Assembly: GCF_004664715.2 (NCBI RefSeq)
Contig: NC_051069.1
Location: 7,765,501-7,829,500, forward strand
Reading direction: 5' to 3'
Length of the DNA: 64,000 nt
DNA from: Peromyscus leucopus
Taxonomy: Eukaryota; Chordata; Mammalia; Rodentia; Cricetidae
Below, piece by piece: positions 32,801 to 38,304 of the stretch. The translations under genes were made by a program, and so were the position numbers. Every line of letters begins with the position of its first letter. The stretch's first letter is position 1. Below the pieces are notes generated by a model. That model worked only from the letters and a program-made list of their open reading frames with translations. It did no database searches and was not told the origin of the DNA.

Positions 32801-35598
32801 ATCCAGTGAAGATGAAAGTCAGATTTTCCTTCTTCCTGCAGGTTTATCTTGTAATGTTATTCTTAGGTAAGTACTAACTACATATACACTTCTGTCATGT
32901 TTTAGACAGTGTAGCTAGGCAGTTCAGTTTCCAGCATCCTTGTTACAATTTTACTTCTGAAAGGGGGGGGGGGGAGTTTTCTTTTTCTTTTTCTTTTCTG
33001 GAACTGAGGACTAAACCCAGGGCCTTGTGCTTGCTAGGCAAATGCTCTACCCCTGAGCTAAATCCCCAACCCCGGAAAGTTTTCTTTGTGAAGACAGGGT
33101 AGGAGAGTTGCTGCACATGGAGATCTTTTCTTTCAGGTCTACAGTAGCTGAACTATGACCGCTGTTGGTCACTGGGAGTTTGTGGCGGAGACGGGTATTG
33201 GGGAACTAGCTCAGGCTCTCTTGGTGAGCAGCTAAGGAGCTCTTGTAGAGCAGCAGGAGATGGCAGTTGTGCTGCACGAATTCTGACCTGCTCGGGGCTG
33301 AGGCAGGGCTGCTGAAGCACAGCAATTTGAGCCCCGTCTCAAAATCAAAAGCTGAAACAGAGCTCCTGTCACATTTACTGAGTAGTACAGTAATTCCTAA
33401 TCCCCATGATAAGAGGTGGAAATATAAGCCGGGCAGTGGTGGCGCACACCTTTAATTCCAGACTCGCAGGAGGTAGAGGCAGGAGGATCTCTGAATTTGA
33501 GGTTGTGAGTGAGTTCTAGGACAGCCAGGGCTCCACAGAGAAACCCTGTCTCCTGGAGGGGGAAAAGAGGTGGAAATACAGCTGGTGGCAAAGGAAGGGG
33601 GCAGTGATGGCCCCTGAGGTTGTTGGGAAGCTTCCTGCTGATCATGACCACCTACTTAGTAATTTAGATTTGTCTAAAACACAAATTCTAGATTAATTCA
33701 TACAAGTTAAGAACTAATGGGAACAAGAAATAAACCTTCGGGGTCTGGAGAGATGGCTCAGTGGTTAAGCGCACTGGCTGCTCTACCAGAGGTCCTGAGT
33801 TCAGTTCCCAGCAACCATCCGGTGTCTCACAACCATCTATAGTGGGATCTGATGCCCTCTTCTGGCATAAAGAAATACATGCAGATAGAATACTCATACA
33901 TAAAATAAATAAATCTTTTTAAAAAAGAAACAAATATTCATTCCTACAGTGACAAACTTCCTCCAACAAAGTCATACCCACTCCAACAAAGCTACACCTT
34001 CTAATAATGCCACTCTATGAATTATCGGGGCCAGTTACATTAACTACCGCACCTGCTCCCTTTGACTTTGTAGATTTAAAGAAGCCTAGCTGTCTGTGTT
34101 GCTGGTAACAGCAGGTTCAGCCACTGACAGTGTGCTAGTTCTGGTGTGTAACAAATTAGTAAGACTTAGCAGCTGAAAAGCACATTTGTTTTTTGTTTTT
34201 TGCTTTTTTTTTAGTCAATTTCTGAGAGCTAGAAAGTGGCCTAGGAGGTGCTTTTGGTTCCAGGTCTCAGACTTTGAGTGAGAGGCCTGCTGGTGCTGTA
34301 GCTCCCATAGATTGGACCTTCTTCATAGGCCGGACGGAGCATTAGTTCTGAGCTTATTCTTGTGGTTGCCACAGACCCTCTCCATGTGGCTGCTCCTGAC
34401 ATGTCTTTACTGAGTGAGAAGAGGTGATTAGAGAGACAACCAGAAGTCATAGCACCTTCTGTAACTTAATAGCAGAAATGCATGCCATTATCCAAACTGG
34501 CAAGGTATGAAATACCTGGAGGAGAGGCATCATAAAGATCTCTTAGAGGCTGCCATCCTGAACGGCAAGATGAACAGTACAAAAGCCCTGAGAAGTTAGA
34601 AAGCCTAGTGATCTGTCACTTAGTGCAGACCTGTATCCCTTAGGACGCCCCAGGACCTATTAAGAAAGCTGGAGTCCTGTGTGGTGGCTCACATTTGTGA
34701 TCACAGCAGGGAGACTGAGGCAGCACGACTGTCTCAAGTTCAAGGCCAGCCTGGGCAGTAGAGTGAGACCCTGTCTCCAAGAAAAGGTAGAGATATTTTA
34801 ATGTGCACTGACTATTTTTCCTTCATGGTACTGTTGCTTAATTTGCAAGATATGTATATATATATTCTTCTTCAAAATGAAGTAAATCCCAAATTGACAA
34901 TTTCAGGTTTTAACCGGGTAGTGTATGTTCATAGGTCAAGGAGTTTTTTTATACACCATTCTTTCACAGGAAGTCTGTGAAGTGTGTTTATCCCTGTTGT
35001 ACAGATGAGGGAACTGAAGGGAGGCAAAGCTGCAGAACTCACTGTTGACTCTGAAATTCCATTCCTCACTGTGTTGTACTTCTAGACTGCTGCCTACTAA
35101 ATGTGTTCTTGAACAGTCTTGCATTTTTTGATTTGGGCATTTCATTAAATGCTAAGAGGAAAAACAAAACAAAAAAAATAGTTTACCCCTACATAATTGA
35201 TAAAGTTCAAGAAATTGTATTGATGATTATATCAATATTAAAATGCCTCAAAAAATGAGATAGGCAGTCAGATGAACAGATTATAGGAGACTGATGATAA
35301 AAAGTTAAATGTAGAGGTTGTTCACTCTACAGGATTTATCCTTGTCTAAGCCTGCATGACAGAGCATAAGGAATAACGTTCTAGGCCCCTGAGGGCTTGG
35401 GCTGGGACAGCTCAGTGCAGTACTGCTGGTGGGTTCTTAAGATGTAATCTGAGCAATGCTGTGAGGAACCTCGACTTCTAGTTTCAAAGACATTTCTAAT
35501 CAGTGTTTTCTTTTTTTACAGGGTTATATATTAATTTTCGTCACCTTTATAAACAGCGCAGGCGGCGGTATGGACAAAAGAAGAAAAAGCTCCACTGA
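4690..35598 (+). CDS. HACD3: HACD3 gene, very-long-chain (3R)-3-hydroxyacyl-CoA dehydratase 3 (11 coding exons, 362 aa)
   Basis: HACD3 (PTPLAD1, B-IND1) catalyses the third step of the ER very-long-chain fatty-acid elongation cycle, dehydrating 3-hydroxyacyl-CoA to trans-2-enoyl-CoA. The human protein is also reported to bind Rac1. Eleven exons with GT-AG borders join in phase to 1089 nt, giving 362 residues, the human length. Seen in order: an N-terminal CS (p23-like) domain at about residues 5-95; a charged, probably coiled-coil stretch at about 112-140; then about six hydrophobic segments from 150 to 350. The catalytic pair lies in LYPMGCLSE as Tyr286 and Glu293, seven residues apart as in yeast PHS1. 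The C-terminus is basic and ends KKLH, which fits a KKXX ER-retrieval signal. The start is the ATG at 4690, with G at -3 and +4, and the protein begins [12 protein letters not shown]. No frameshift or premature stop is present, so this is an intact gene. Confidence 0.97.
5842..5974 (-). repeat. B1 SINE
   Basis: Inverted B1 from GGAGACAGTCTTGCTATGTA to CACCACCATGCCCAG, with a relatively diverged 3' half. Confidence 0.85.
6213..6249. repeat. (AAAC)n tract
   Basis: About eight AAAC units with one AAAT variant, isolated in intron 1. Confidence 0.85.
7779..7925 (+). repeat. B1 SINE
   Basis: Forward B1: GGGATGGCTGTGGTGGCACC, AATTTGGGAGGCAGAGGCAG, ending GAGACTCTGTCTCAAGGGG. Confidence 0.87.
7935..8105 (-). 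repeat. Old B2/B3-like SINE
   Basis: A GTGTGTTTGAGACCC-GGAGATCAGAGGAAAAC order with an inverted promoter end (TTGCTCACTGAGATATCATT) fits a decayed inverted B3. Confidence 0.5.
8714..8800 (+). repeat. ID-like SINE
   Basis: GGATGGGGTTGTAGCTCAGA starts a diverged forward ID element. It ends before an ACACACAAAAA-type tail. Confidence 0.5.
9109..9180 (+). repeat. ID-like SINE
   Basis: TACAGCTCAGTGGTAGAGTA keeps the ID A-box region, followed by a degraded B-box part. Confidence 0.55.
9265..9596 (-). repeat. B1 fragment followed by a B2 SINE
   Basis: 9265-9350 is a short diverged inverted B1. 9395-9596 is an inverted B2 (GTGAGCCACCACGTGGGTGC, GGTCCTCTGGAAGAGCAG, CATCCCTCCAGCCCC). Confidence 0.8.
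9601..9772 (-). repeat. B1 SINE, cricetid-type
   Basis: Near-consensus inverted B1 with a 22-base T-run and the diagnostic-looking CTTTGCGCCTTTCCTGG. It is the clearest lineage hint in this half of the window. Confidence 0.95.
10410..10555 (-). repeat. B1 SINE
   Basis: Inverted B1 with GAGACAGTTTCTCTGTGTCT, ending CCATCACCACCCAGC. Confidence 0.92.
10578..10665 (+). repeat. ID SINE
   Basis: Forward ID: GGACTGGGGTGTCATGTAGT, AAGGCCCTGGGTTCCATTCC and a short A-run. Confidence 0.7.
11266..11425 (+). repeat. B1 SINE
   Basis: Forward B1 with GCCAGGTTTGGTGGCTCACA, a duplicated GGCAGA in the middle and ACCCTGTCTTGAAAAACC at the end. Confidence 0.93.
11545..11735 (-). repeat. B3-type SINE with (TG)n tail
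   Basis: TG repeats (about 11548-11605) lead into GGCATATGTCTAGAGGTCAG and an inverted promoter end ATAGAGCTATCTCACTGGCC. Confidence 0.75.
11743..11902 (-). repeat. B1 SINE
   Basis: Inverted B1, T-run then CCGAGACAGGGTTTCTCTGT, ending GCGTGCGCCACCGCTCGGC. It directly follows the B3 copy. Confidence 0.94.
12591..12674 (+). repeat. B1 SINE, 5' part only
   Basis: Head GCCGGGCGGTGGTGGTGCAC through GATCTCTGTGAGATC, then an abrupt AAACAAAC tail. It represents the unexpanded state of the GGTGGTGG head. Confidence 0.9.
12837..13026 (+). repeat. B1 SINE with a tetranucleotide tail
   Basis: The forward B1 body ends ACAGACCCTGTCTCAAC. The tail (12956-13026) is a compound AATC/AGTC repeat. Confidence 0.88.
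13300..13444 (-). repeat. B1 SINE
   Basis: Inverted B1, GAAGACAGGGTTTTACTATG to GCGCCACCACACCCGAC, moderately diverged. Confidence 0.9.
13455..13668 (-). repeat. B2 SINE
   Basis: Inverted B2: TTATGTGTATATGG, GGTTGTGAGTCACCATGTGG, GCCATCTCTCCAGCCC. Confidence 0.9.
14043..14125 (+). repeat. ID SINE
   Basis: Forward ID: GGGCTGGGGAATATAGCTCA, GTGGTAGAGCATC, GGTCTCCAACACTG. Confidence 0.75.
15255..15482. repeat. 18-bp VNTR in HACD3 intron 1
   Basis: About twelve copies of an 18-base unit (GCTCCCACCTGGTGCAGG type, alternating GGGCTCC and GGTGCTCC), with one partial copy near 15354-15362. Most units carry CACCTG. The unit length is a multiple of three, so open frames run through it on both strands, giving Ser-His-Leu-Val-Gln-Gly-like repeats forward. 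These are by-products, not genes. Confidence 0.93.
15925..15967 (+). CDS. HACD3: HACD3 coding exon 2 (residues 30-43)
   Basis: A TTCACAG acceptor precedes [14 protein letters not shown] plus one base. The donor is AAAG|GTTAGT. It continues the CS domain. Intron 2 (15968-18483) holds B1, B2 and ID copies and the long pyrimidine tract at 16757-16921. I see nothing in about 17340-17820 and 18100-18480. Confidence 0.96.
16090..16240 (-). repeat. B1 SINE
   Basis: Diverged inverted B1 (GCTTAGAACTCACTATGTAG, GAGTGTTGAGATTAAAAGCA) after a CATC tetranucleotide stretch at 16063-16084. Confidence 0.8.
16250..16420 (-). repeat. B2 SINE, old
   Basis: Inverted B2 remnant: ACATATGGGTAGACACGTGA, GAGCTGTTTCTCCAGCCCC. 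Confidence 0.75.
16663..16743 (-). repeat. Old ID-like SINE
   Basis: Inverted ID-like order: GGGGATCAGTCCCAAGGCCC, TGAGCATGTGCTCTGCACTG, TCCTCAGCCC. Confidence 0.55.
16757..16921. repeat. Compound pyrimidine microsatellite (TTTC)n-(TTCC)n-(TCTA/TC)n
   Basis: A pyrimidine-dominated run of about 165 bases: TTTC units (to about 16822), then TTCC units (to about 16870), then TCTC/TCTA units. It continues through a T-run into a B1 remnant. Confidence 0.95.
16925..17020 (-). repeat. Old B1 fragment
   Basis: T-run then AGACATGGTCTTGCTATGTA and GTGAGTGCTGGATTATAGGC, truncated at the head. Confidence 0.65.
17195..17330 (-). repeat. Old B1 SINE
   Basis: Decayed inverted B1: GCCCAGGCTGGCTACAAACT, TACATGAGCTTCCGTGCCTGG. 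Confidence 0.55.
17958..18010 (-). repeat. ID-like fragment
   Basis: TCTGGGATTTGAACCCAGGG then CTGGTGCATGCTGGC resembles an inverted ID B-box region. It follows a CT-rich stretch (17886-17940). Confidence 0.45.
18484..18557 (+). CDS. HACD3: HACD3 coding exon 3 (residues 44-68)
   Basis: A TTTGCAG acceptor completes Ala44, then [19 protein letters not shown] to VKPE. The donor is GAG|GTATGT, phase 0. It is the core of the CS domain. Another AG lies five bases inside the exon (CCCAG), but its use would shift the frame. Intron 3 (18558-19363) shows no repeat I can name. Confidence 0.96.
19364..19528 (+). CDS. HACD3: HACD3 coding exon 4 (residues 69-123)
   Basis: Acceptor CTCTCTAG, then [20 protein letters not shown], ending in [12 protein letters not shown] at AAG|GTGAGG. 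It finishes the CS domain (with the family's QWWERLTK) and starts the charged linker. Intron 4 (19529-21205) holds two B2 copies and a CA repeat. I see nothing in 19529-20220. Confidence 0.97.
20230..20432 (-). repeat. B2 SINE
   Basis: Inverted B2 with T-run, TTATGTGTATTGGTATTTTG, GGTCCTCTGGAAGAGCGCC, CATCTCTCTAGTCC. Confidence 0.9.
20655..20942 (+). repeat. B2 SINE with (CA)n tail
   Basis: Forward B2 (GGTGCTGGAGAGGTGGTTCA, CAGCTCCAGGGGATCTGGTG) whose 3' end holds a CA run (about 20826-20884) and a final A-run. Confidence 0.88.
21206..21257 (+). CDS. HACD3: HACD3 coding exon 5 (residues 124-140)
   Basis: Acceptor TTCTAG, then [17 protein letters not shown] plus one base. The donor is AAA|GTAAGT. 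It encodes the rest of the charged, coiled-coil-like linker between the CS and membrane domains. Intron 5 (21258-24242) starts with a G-run cluster 44 bases after the donor. It then holds SINEs; I see nothing in about 23120-24240. Confidence 0.96.
21301..21392 (+). repeat. G-run cluster (GGGGGTGA)n, possible G-quadruplex
   Basis: At least eight runs of four or more G, separated by T, TGA or TGAGA, on the transcribed-sense strand. The longest run is 11-12 G. Confidence 0.9.
21675..21856 (-). repeat. B2 SINE
   Basis: Inverted B2: GTGTGCCTGTGTACCATGTG, GATGTGGGTGCTGGGACC, GAGCTGGCTCTCCAGCCCC. Confidence 0.85.
21880..22032 (-). repeat. B1 SINE
   Basis: Inverted B1 after a TTG repeat: GTCCTGGCTGGCCTGGAATT, GGATTAAAGGCGTGTGCCAC. 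Confidence 0.9.
22482..22672 (-). repeat. (GT)n tract followed by a B1 SINE
   Basis: GT units (22482-22521) run straight into an inverted B1 (TTTCGAGACAGGATTTCTCC to GCGCCACCGCTACCCGGCT). Confidence 0.92.
22795..22960 (+). repeat. Old B2-like SINE
   Basis: Diverged forward B2 (GATGAAGATGCCTGCTGTGC, AGTTGTCCTCTGACCTCCAC) ending in a TAATAACAAC-type tail. Confidence 0.6.
22965..23115 (-). repeat. B1 SINE
   Basis: Inverted B1 with (GTTT)n tail, TTTGAGACAAGGTCTCACAA, ending CACCAACATGACTGGCC. Confidence 0.85.
24243..24353 (+). CDS. HACD3: HACD3 coding exon 6 (residues 141-177)
   Basis: Acceptor CTTTTCAG. Completes Thr141, then [20 protein letters not shown], ending VRFFILGK at AAAG|GTCAGT. It encodes the first membrane segment. 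Intron 6 (24354-27391) holds two B2 pairs and a B1 split by an LTR. I see nothing in about 24360-25280, 26010-26520 and 26970-27390. Confidence 0.97.
25288..25470 (+). repeat. Old B2-like SINE
   Basis: Forward order GGGCTGGCAGGATGGTTCAG, GGAGGAGAGAACTGACCTCG, CATGCATGTATGC fits a diverged B2. Confidence 0.6.
25472..25555 (-). repeat. B1 SINE, 3' part (split by the LTR)
   Basis: Inverted B1 from AAGACAGGGTTTCTCTGTGT to CTCAGAGATC. The rest of the same B1 resumes at 25936 with GAGATCCGTCTGCC. Confidence 0.9.
25556..25935 (-). mobile_element. Solo LTR (ERV class II-like) inserted into a B1
   Basis: The LTR proper (25572-25935, about 364 bp) starts TGTTG and ends CAACA. On the minus strand it contains GAATAAA-like and TTAATTTAAGTTATAAGAGC segments of a common rodent nonautonomous LTR, possibly mys-related; the family name is uncertain. 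GAGATC flanks it at 25550-25555 and 25936-25941, a 6-bp duplication typical of class II elements. A 16-base filler (25556-25571) separates the left copy from the LTR. No internal viral coding sequence is present. Confidence 0.75.
25936..26001 (-). repeat. B1 SINE, 5' part (split by the LTR)
   Basis: Continues the B1 at 25472: GAGATCCGTCTGCCTC, GTGGGATTAAAGGTGTGCAC, ending CACTGCCTGGCT. Confidence 0.9.
26522..26745 (+). repeat. B2 SINE
   Basis: Forward B2: GGGACTGGAGAGATGACTCA, TCAGAGGACCTGGGTTTGAT, CACATGGCAGCTCACAACTG, ending in a TAATAATAA tail. Confidence 0.85.
26750..26965 (-). repeat. B2 SINE, old
   Basis: Inverted copy tail-to-tail with the previous one: GTGTGTATGCACATGCATG, GGTTGTGAGTTTCCCCATGA, CAGCTGAGCCATGGCT. 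Confidence 0.75.
27392..27519 (+). CDS. HACD3: HACD3 coding exon 7 (residues 178-220)
   Basis: Acceptor CCCTAG. Completes Glu178, then [20 protein letters not shown], ending SPVLPTLIQ at CAG|GTATTG. It encodes a membrane segment. The acceptor reads CTAG|AG, so a second AG sits two bases in and its use would shift the frame. Intron 7 (27520-30594) holds B1/B2 copies and an L1-like relic. I see nothing in about 27820-29170. Confidence 0.97.
27680..27812 (-). repeat. Old B1 SINE
   Basis: Diverged inverted B1: AAAATTTGCTATGTAGACCA, CAAGTGTTGGGACTC, CACCATGCCTGGCC. Confidence 0.75.
29180..29290 (+). repeat. Old B1 SINE fragment
   Basis: GCCGGCGTGGTGGCACAAGC, then CAGCACTTGGGAGATTAAGA and CAAGGCCAGCCTAGAGTAGC. 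The 3' part is degraded. Confidence 0.75.
29394..29580 (+). repeat. B2 SINE
   Basis: Forward B2: GGGGGCCTGGAGAGATGGCT, CAGCTCCAGGGGATCTTGTG and an A-rich tail after ATTATAAATAAAATGG. Confidence 0.85.
29745..29860 (+). repeat. B1 SINE lacking its head
   Basis: Starts within the element (GATTCATGGAGGCAGAGGCA) and ends AAACCCTGTCTCGGAAAAAA. Confidence 0.88.
29994..30345 (+). mobile_element. Possible decayed L1 ORF2 fragment
   Basis: An AT-rich open stretch of 124 codons sits 230 bases before exon 8. Parts such as [14 protein letters not shown] and [19 protein letters not shown] resemble the conserved C-terminal region of mammalian L1 ORF2, with a gap between them. This is resemblance only; the alternative is chance AT-rich sequence. 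Confidence 0.4.
30346..30565 (+). repeat. Old B2-like SINE
   Basis: CCATGAAATGGCTCAGTGAG starts a diverged forward copy. Its 3' end is an ATGCATGCATATG/ATACATAC stretch. Confidence 0.55.
30595..30707 (+). CDS. HACD3: HACD3 coding exon 8 (residues 221-257)
   Basis: Acceptor TTTTTAATAG, then [20 protein letters not shown], ending SWSTIEIF plus two bases at CAG|GTGGGT. It encodes two membrane segments. Intron 8 (30708-32129) holds an ID and two B1 fragments. I see nothing in 30708-31120 and 31745-32120. Confidence 0.97.
31131..31197 (-). repeat. ID SINE
   Basis: Inverted ID: GAGCTGAGGACCGAACCCAG, GGCCTTGCGCTTGCTAGGC, ending CTAAATCCCCAACC. It is young-looking, with one small deletion. Confidence 0.88.
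31218..31345 (+). repeat. Old B1 SINE
   Basis: CAGTATAATGGCATACACCT, CTCAAAGACTGAGGCAGGGG, then an A-rich end. Confidence 0.7.
31655..31740 (-). repeat. B1 fragment
   Basis: ATCAGGCTATCCTTGAACTC to GGCATGTGCTACTGTTCCTAG. The element's 3' part is absent. Confidence 0.75.
32130..32236 (+). CDS. HACD3: HACD3 coding exon 9 (residues 258-293), catalytic exon
   Basis: Acceptor TCTCCATAG. Completes Arg258, then [20 protein letters not shown], ending LYPMGCLSE plus one base at GAAG|GTATTT. It carries both catalytic residues, Tyr286 and Glu293. Intron 9 (32237-32734, 498 bp) shows no repeat. Confidence 0.98.
32735..32866 (+). CDS. HACD3: HACD3 coding exon 10 (residues 294-337)
   Basis: Acceptor TGTTTCCAG. 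Completes Ala294, then [20 protein letters not shown], ending QVYLVMLFL plus one base at TTAG|GTAAGT. It holds a lumenal or loop stretch and the last membrane segment. Intron 10 (32867-35521) holds ID, B1, B2 and one unassigned repeat. I see nothing in about 34800-35520. Confidence 0.97.
32993..33076 (-). repeat. ID SINE
   Basis: Inverted ID: TGGAACTGAGGACTAAACCC, AGGGCCTTGTGCTTGCTAGG, GAGCTAAATCCCCAACCCC. Confidence 0.9.
33428..33566 (+). repeat. B1 SINE
   Basis: Forward B1: GCCGGGCAGTGGTGGCGCAC, GCAGGAGGTAGAGGCAGGAG, ending AGAAACCCTGTCTCCTGG. Confidence 0.92.
33738..33928 (+). repeat. B2 SINE
   Basis: Forward, near-consensus: GGGGTCTGGAGAGATGGCTC, AGTTCAGTTCCCAGCAACCA, ending in AAAATAAATAAATC and an A-run. 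Confidence 0.94.
33950..34075. repeat. Rodent interspersed-repeat fragment, probably L1-derived
   Basis: CTTCCTCCAACAAAGTCATA, CCACTCCAACAAAGCTACAC and CTAATAATGCCACTC recall a common rodent L1-associated motif (cctcctaatagtgccactc). The family assignment is from memory. Confidence 0.45.
34130..34540. other. Possible ancient repeat in intron 10, not assigned
   Basis: The flow CAAATTAGTAAGACTTAGCA, then TTTCTGAGAGCTAGAAAGTG, resembles an old mammalian interspersed repeat whose name I cannot give with confidence. No exon is seen. Confidence 0.25.
34672..34790 (+). repeat. Old B1 SINE
   Basis: TCCTGTGTGGTGGCTCACAT, AAGTTCAAGGCCAGCCTGGG, GTGAGACCCTGTCTCCAAG. Confidence 0.8.
35522..35598 (+). 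CDS. HACD3: HACD3 coding exon 11 (residues 338-362) and stop
   Basis: Acceptor TTTTTTTACAG. Completes Gly338, then [19 protein letters not shown], ending KKKLH and TGA at 35596-35598. The very basic end and the KKLH terminus fit a cytosolic ER-retrieval tail. Confidence 0.97.
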
Positions 35599-37075
35599 AG
35601 AGAAACTTGGTAGCTTCGTGCCGGTTTGAGCGGATTCTGATTCTTACGGTTTTACCTTCTTGTACTGATGTAAAAGTTATTTTTTTTTTAAAGTAAGGCC
35701 ATCTCCTTTCCCCAGTAACATTCCTGAATTTACTGTATTTTCTCTTAGTGTTGTACTTGCATGACATGGATTTCTGACATCTGACACCAGGTTTGTTCTC
35801 ATGTATTACTGACAGCTAGACTGGCCCTGCACCCTCTCATGACAGTCTGCTCTTCCCCACAGGTCTGTCTGTCTTTACAGTTAGGACTTGGTATTTCTGC
35901 TATTGCTTGTGAGAAACAAAAAACACAAGACTACATTTCTCCATTGAAGATTGTCAAAAGTGACCCAGGCAGAACCTAATATATATTATACTCAAGTTAC
36001 TTGTGTAGGGGGTAGAACTGACTTTTTGAAAATCAGGTAAACTTGGTCATTGATTAAACATTTTGAGTCAGAGTAGGGCTGGAGAACACTTTGTATTTGA
36101 TGTCTTTTGGCTTAAAGACATTCATTCTACAGCACTTACCAGCATGGGCATCGAAGAGGCAGAGTGATTTAAAGAAAGCAATCAGAACCTGGGACACCAC
36201 GGATACGTCATTCCTAGCTAATCAGAACTGTCTGCAACACTGGAGAAAGAGGGAGCATTACTTGCAAACACTTGATATTATAAGTTCCAAATGTGAATGA
36301 GTGTCTACAGGGGTCGGGAGGGGACACAGACTGGGAGCTAGACAGCAGTCAGCTGTTGGGGAGGAGCCTGTGGCAAACGCAAACACTGGAGTAGGCCAGA
36401 CACACCCACGAGCTGTCTTGGGCAGTGCACACAGTCAGTCTACAACTCTGGACTAGCTCAGTCTATTTACTTGTGTATTTCTCTGAGTGATCAGTGAGAC
36501 TATTTTTTTGAACTTCAAACTCCTGGTTTTTTTTTTGTTTGTTTGTTTGTTTTTAACTTGTGTGCAGTAGGAACTTGAGCTGGGAAATAACCAGGATTCC
36601 TGCAGGAAACCCCCCCAAAAGGGGGCCTGAACAAAATACAGACCTTAGGGTTGGTCACGGTACAAGACATCTACAGTCTCCCTACCACATTCCATGGAAA
36701 CTGGAGTGCTGAGGTAACACCAGAAGCAGGAGCTGAAGGGTGGAACATCAGATCTGCCACTCCTACTGCTCCCTGGGAAAGGAGACTTGTGTTGTCTCAG
36801 TGAGCCCAAATTGGATTAGCCTTACACTGTCTGGGTTGACACACCTATCCCAAGGAAGAGCATTTCCAAGTCTGCAGCTTCTGTCCACGTTTGCTGGTGT
36901 TGCCTTCTGGCGTTCCTTCCACTGACTGTGGCACCGACCGGGCAGGTCAGCTTTGCAGTCAACTGTGCCGCAGCCTTGTGCAATCCCATGTTCTAGTTGC
37001 TGTTAGCATCCCCTTTGTTGCTGTCTGAGAAAGTGAAAGATTGTGTATTTCTATTAAAACATTTACAGTCAAAAT
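35599..37075 (+). other. HACD3: HACD3 3' UTR (predicted)
   Basis: No repeats are recognisable, which is striking next to the SINE-dense introns and fits a retained 3' UTR. The end is inferred from an ATTAAA at 37053-37058 followed by TTTGTGTTT. An earlier ATTAAA at about 36054 could give a shorter form. Confidence 0.65.
37053..37058 (+). promoter_or_regulatory. HACD3: Candidate HACD3 polyadenylation signal
   Basis: ATTAAA with a GT-rich stretch about 25 bases further on (TTTGTGTTT, 37084-37092), the usual spacing. Confidence 0.55.
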
Positions 37076-37450
37076 CCTAATCATTTGTGTTTAAAGATTA
37101 TTTAGTCTCATGGTTTTCAAATGGATAAAGTCTTTGTGTAGACAAAGTATTGCATAGTACTTCAGCACGACACACCGTGAGCAGTGACTGCTTGGAGCCC
37201 ACCCGAGGGAGTGCTGACGGCAGTCGTCACAGAGTGGCAGGGCGGCCCTGAGCCGGACTCTTCTGTCAGTGCTCTCTCAGAACCACTGGCCAGAACCCTG
37301 CTGAGGTACAAACCTTGATTGTTGTCAGAAACTAGGAAGTTAATATGGAACCCAAGAAATGTCAGAACTTAGGAAGCTGACATTTTGGAAGCTGAATTAT
37401 ATTCAAGGGATAAGATAGAGCAAAACAACATGTTTCTAGATGAAATCATT
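37076..37450. other. Gap between the convergent HACD3 and INTS14 3' ends
   Basis: No repeat and no gene seen. There is a small CpG-richer patch at 37170-37260. The limits depend on the predicted polyadenylation sites. Confidence 0.45.
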
Positions 37451-37467
37451 TTATAGAAAATCAAATA

Positions 37468-37473
37468 TTTAAT
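37468..37473 (-). promoter_or_regulatory. INTS14: Candidate INTS14 polyadenylation signal
   Basis: TTTAAT on the plus strand is ATTAAA on the minus strand. A TGTTGTTTTG stretch follows about 40 bases downstream on that strand. It implies a 3' UTR of about 600 bases (38052 to about 37450), in which I see no repeat. Confidence 0.45.
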
Positions 37474-38052
37474 TTTCATTTAAAAACACGAACAGGAGTG
37501 ATTTTACACGTGTGGTTACTGTCTAAAAATTGTACCTTGAGATACCCCAGAAACACCTGAGCATGGCCACTGTATTTTAACAAGTTCTAAAAAATCTGAA
37601 CCTCACTGGCATCAAGTTTGTACTCAGGCACGTTCTGGATGTCTGGATTGCTCACTCTAAGCACAGTAGTTTAAGAATGTCCTTATAATTGAGACATAAA
37701 CCTGTAAAAAAGTTGCTTTCTGGATTGGGGAAGGCCCTTGCTGGGCAGGCTTCTTGAGGGCGGCAGCAGAGCTCTGTCCTCATCTGTCCAAGCTTCTCAG
37801 GAGCTGTGCTCAACATGGAACAAAAGCTGTTTTGGACTTAAAGACTGAGCCCCATACAGCTAGTGTTAAAGCCCTAGACAACCAGCCTTCCGACCTTTCT
37901 CAGACTGCAGTAGAGGCATTCCAGTTGGAGTGCTGCTTCTGAGACAGCTCAAGGTCGGTGGGTGGCTATTTGGAGCTGAATGGGCTGGAAAGGTTTGAAC
38001 TCAATCGTTTTCATACAAAATGAACAGCGAAGGGAAGCTCCAGAGGTCAGCG

Positions 38053-38304
38053 TCACAGTCGCTCAGTGCTGCTCCCTGAGAAGTCTGTGTGCAGCGGTGT
38101 GATGTTGTGGTCGTAGGCAGCATACTCAGAGGTGCCGGTGCTGGCCAGCTTGAGCTGCTGGGCAGCGTGGGTGAGCTGGAATGCTGCATCCGGGTGGGCC
38201 GTGTCAGGCAGCAGCGTGCACTCCCTCTCCAGCATGTCGGCCACCCCTTTAAGCAGGTCCAGGAAACCAAAGGCTAAGGCAGCTTTTCGTAACCTGTTCA
38301 GCTC
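38053..38304 (-). CDS. INTS14: INTS14 coding exon 11 (residues 436-518) and stop
   Basis: Minus-strand acceptor CTTTCAG, then [20 protein letters not shown], with [17 protein letters not shown] in the middle, ending FSGSSTERL and TGA at 38055-38053. It is the helical C-terminus. Intron 10 (38305-40141) holds the duplicated tetranucleotide tracts and one B2. I see nothing in 38305-39150 and 39560-40140. Confidence 0.97.
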   Translation of the reverse strand, partial: ELNRLRKAALAFGFLDLLKGVADMLERECTLLPDTAHPDAAFQLTHAAQQLKLASTGTSEYAAYDHNITPLHTDFSGSSTERL

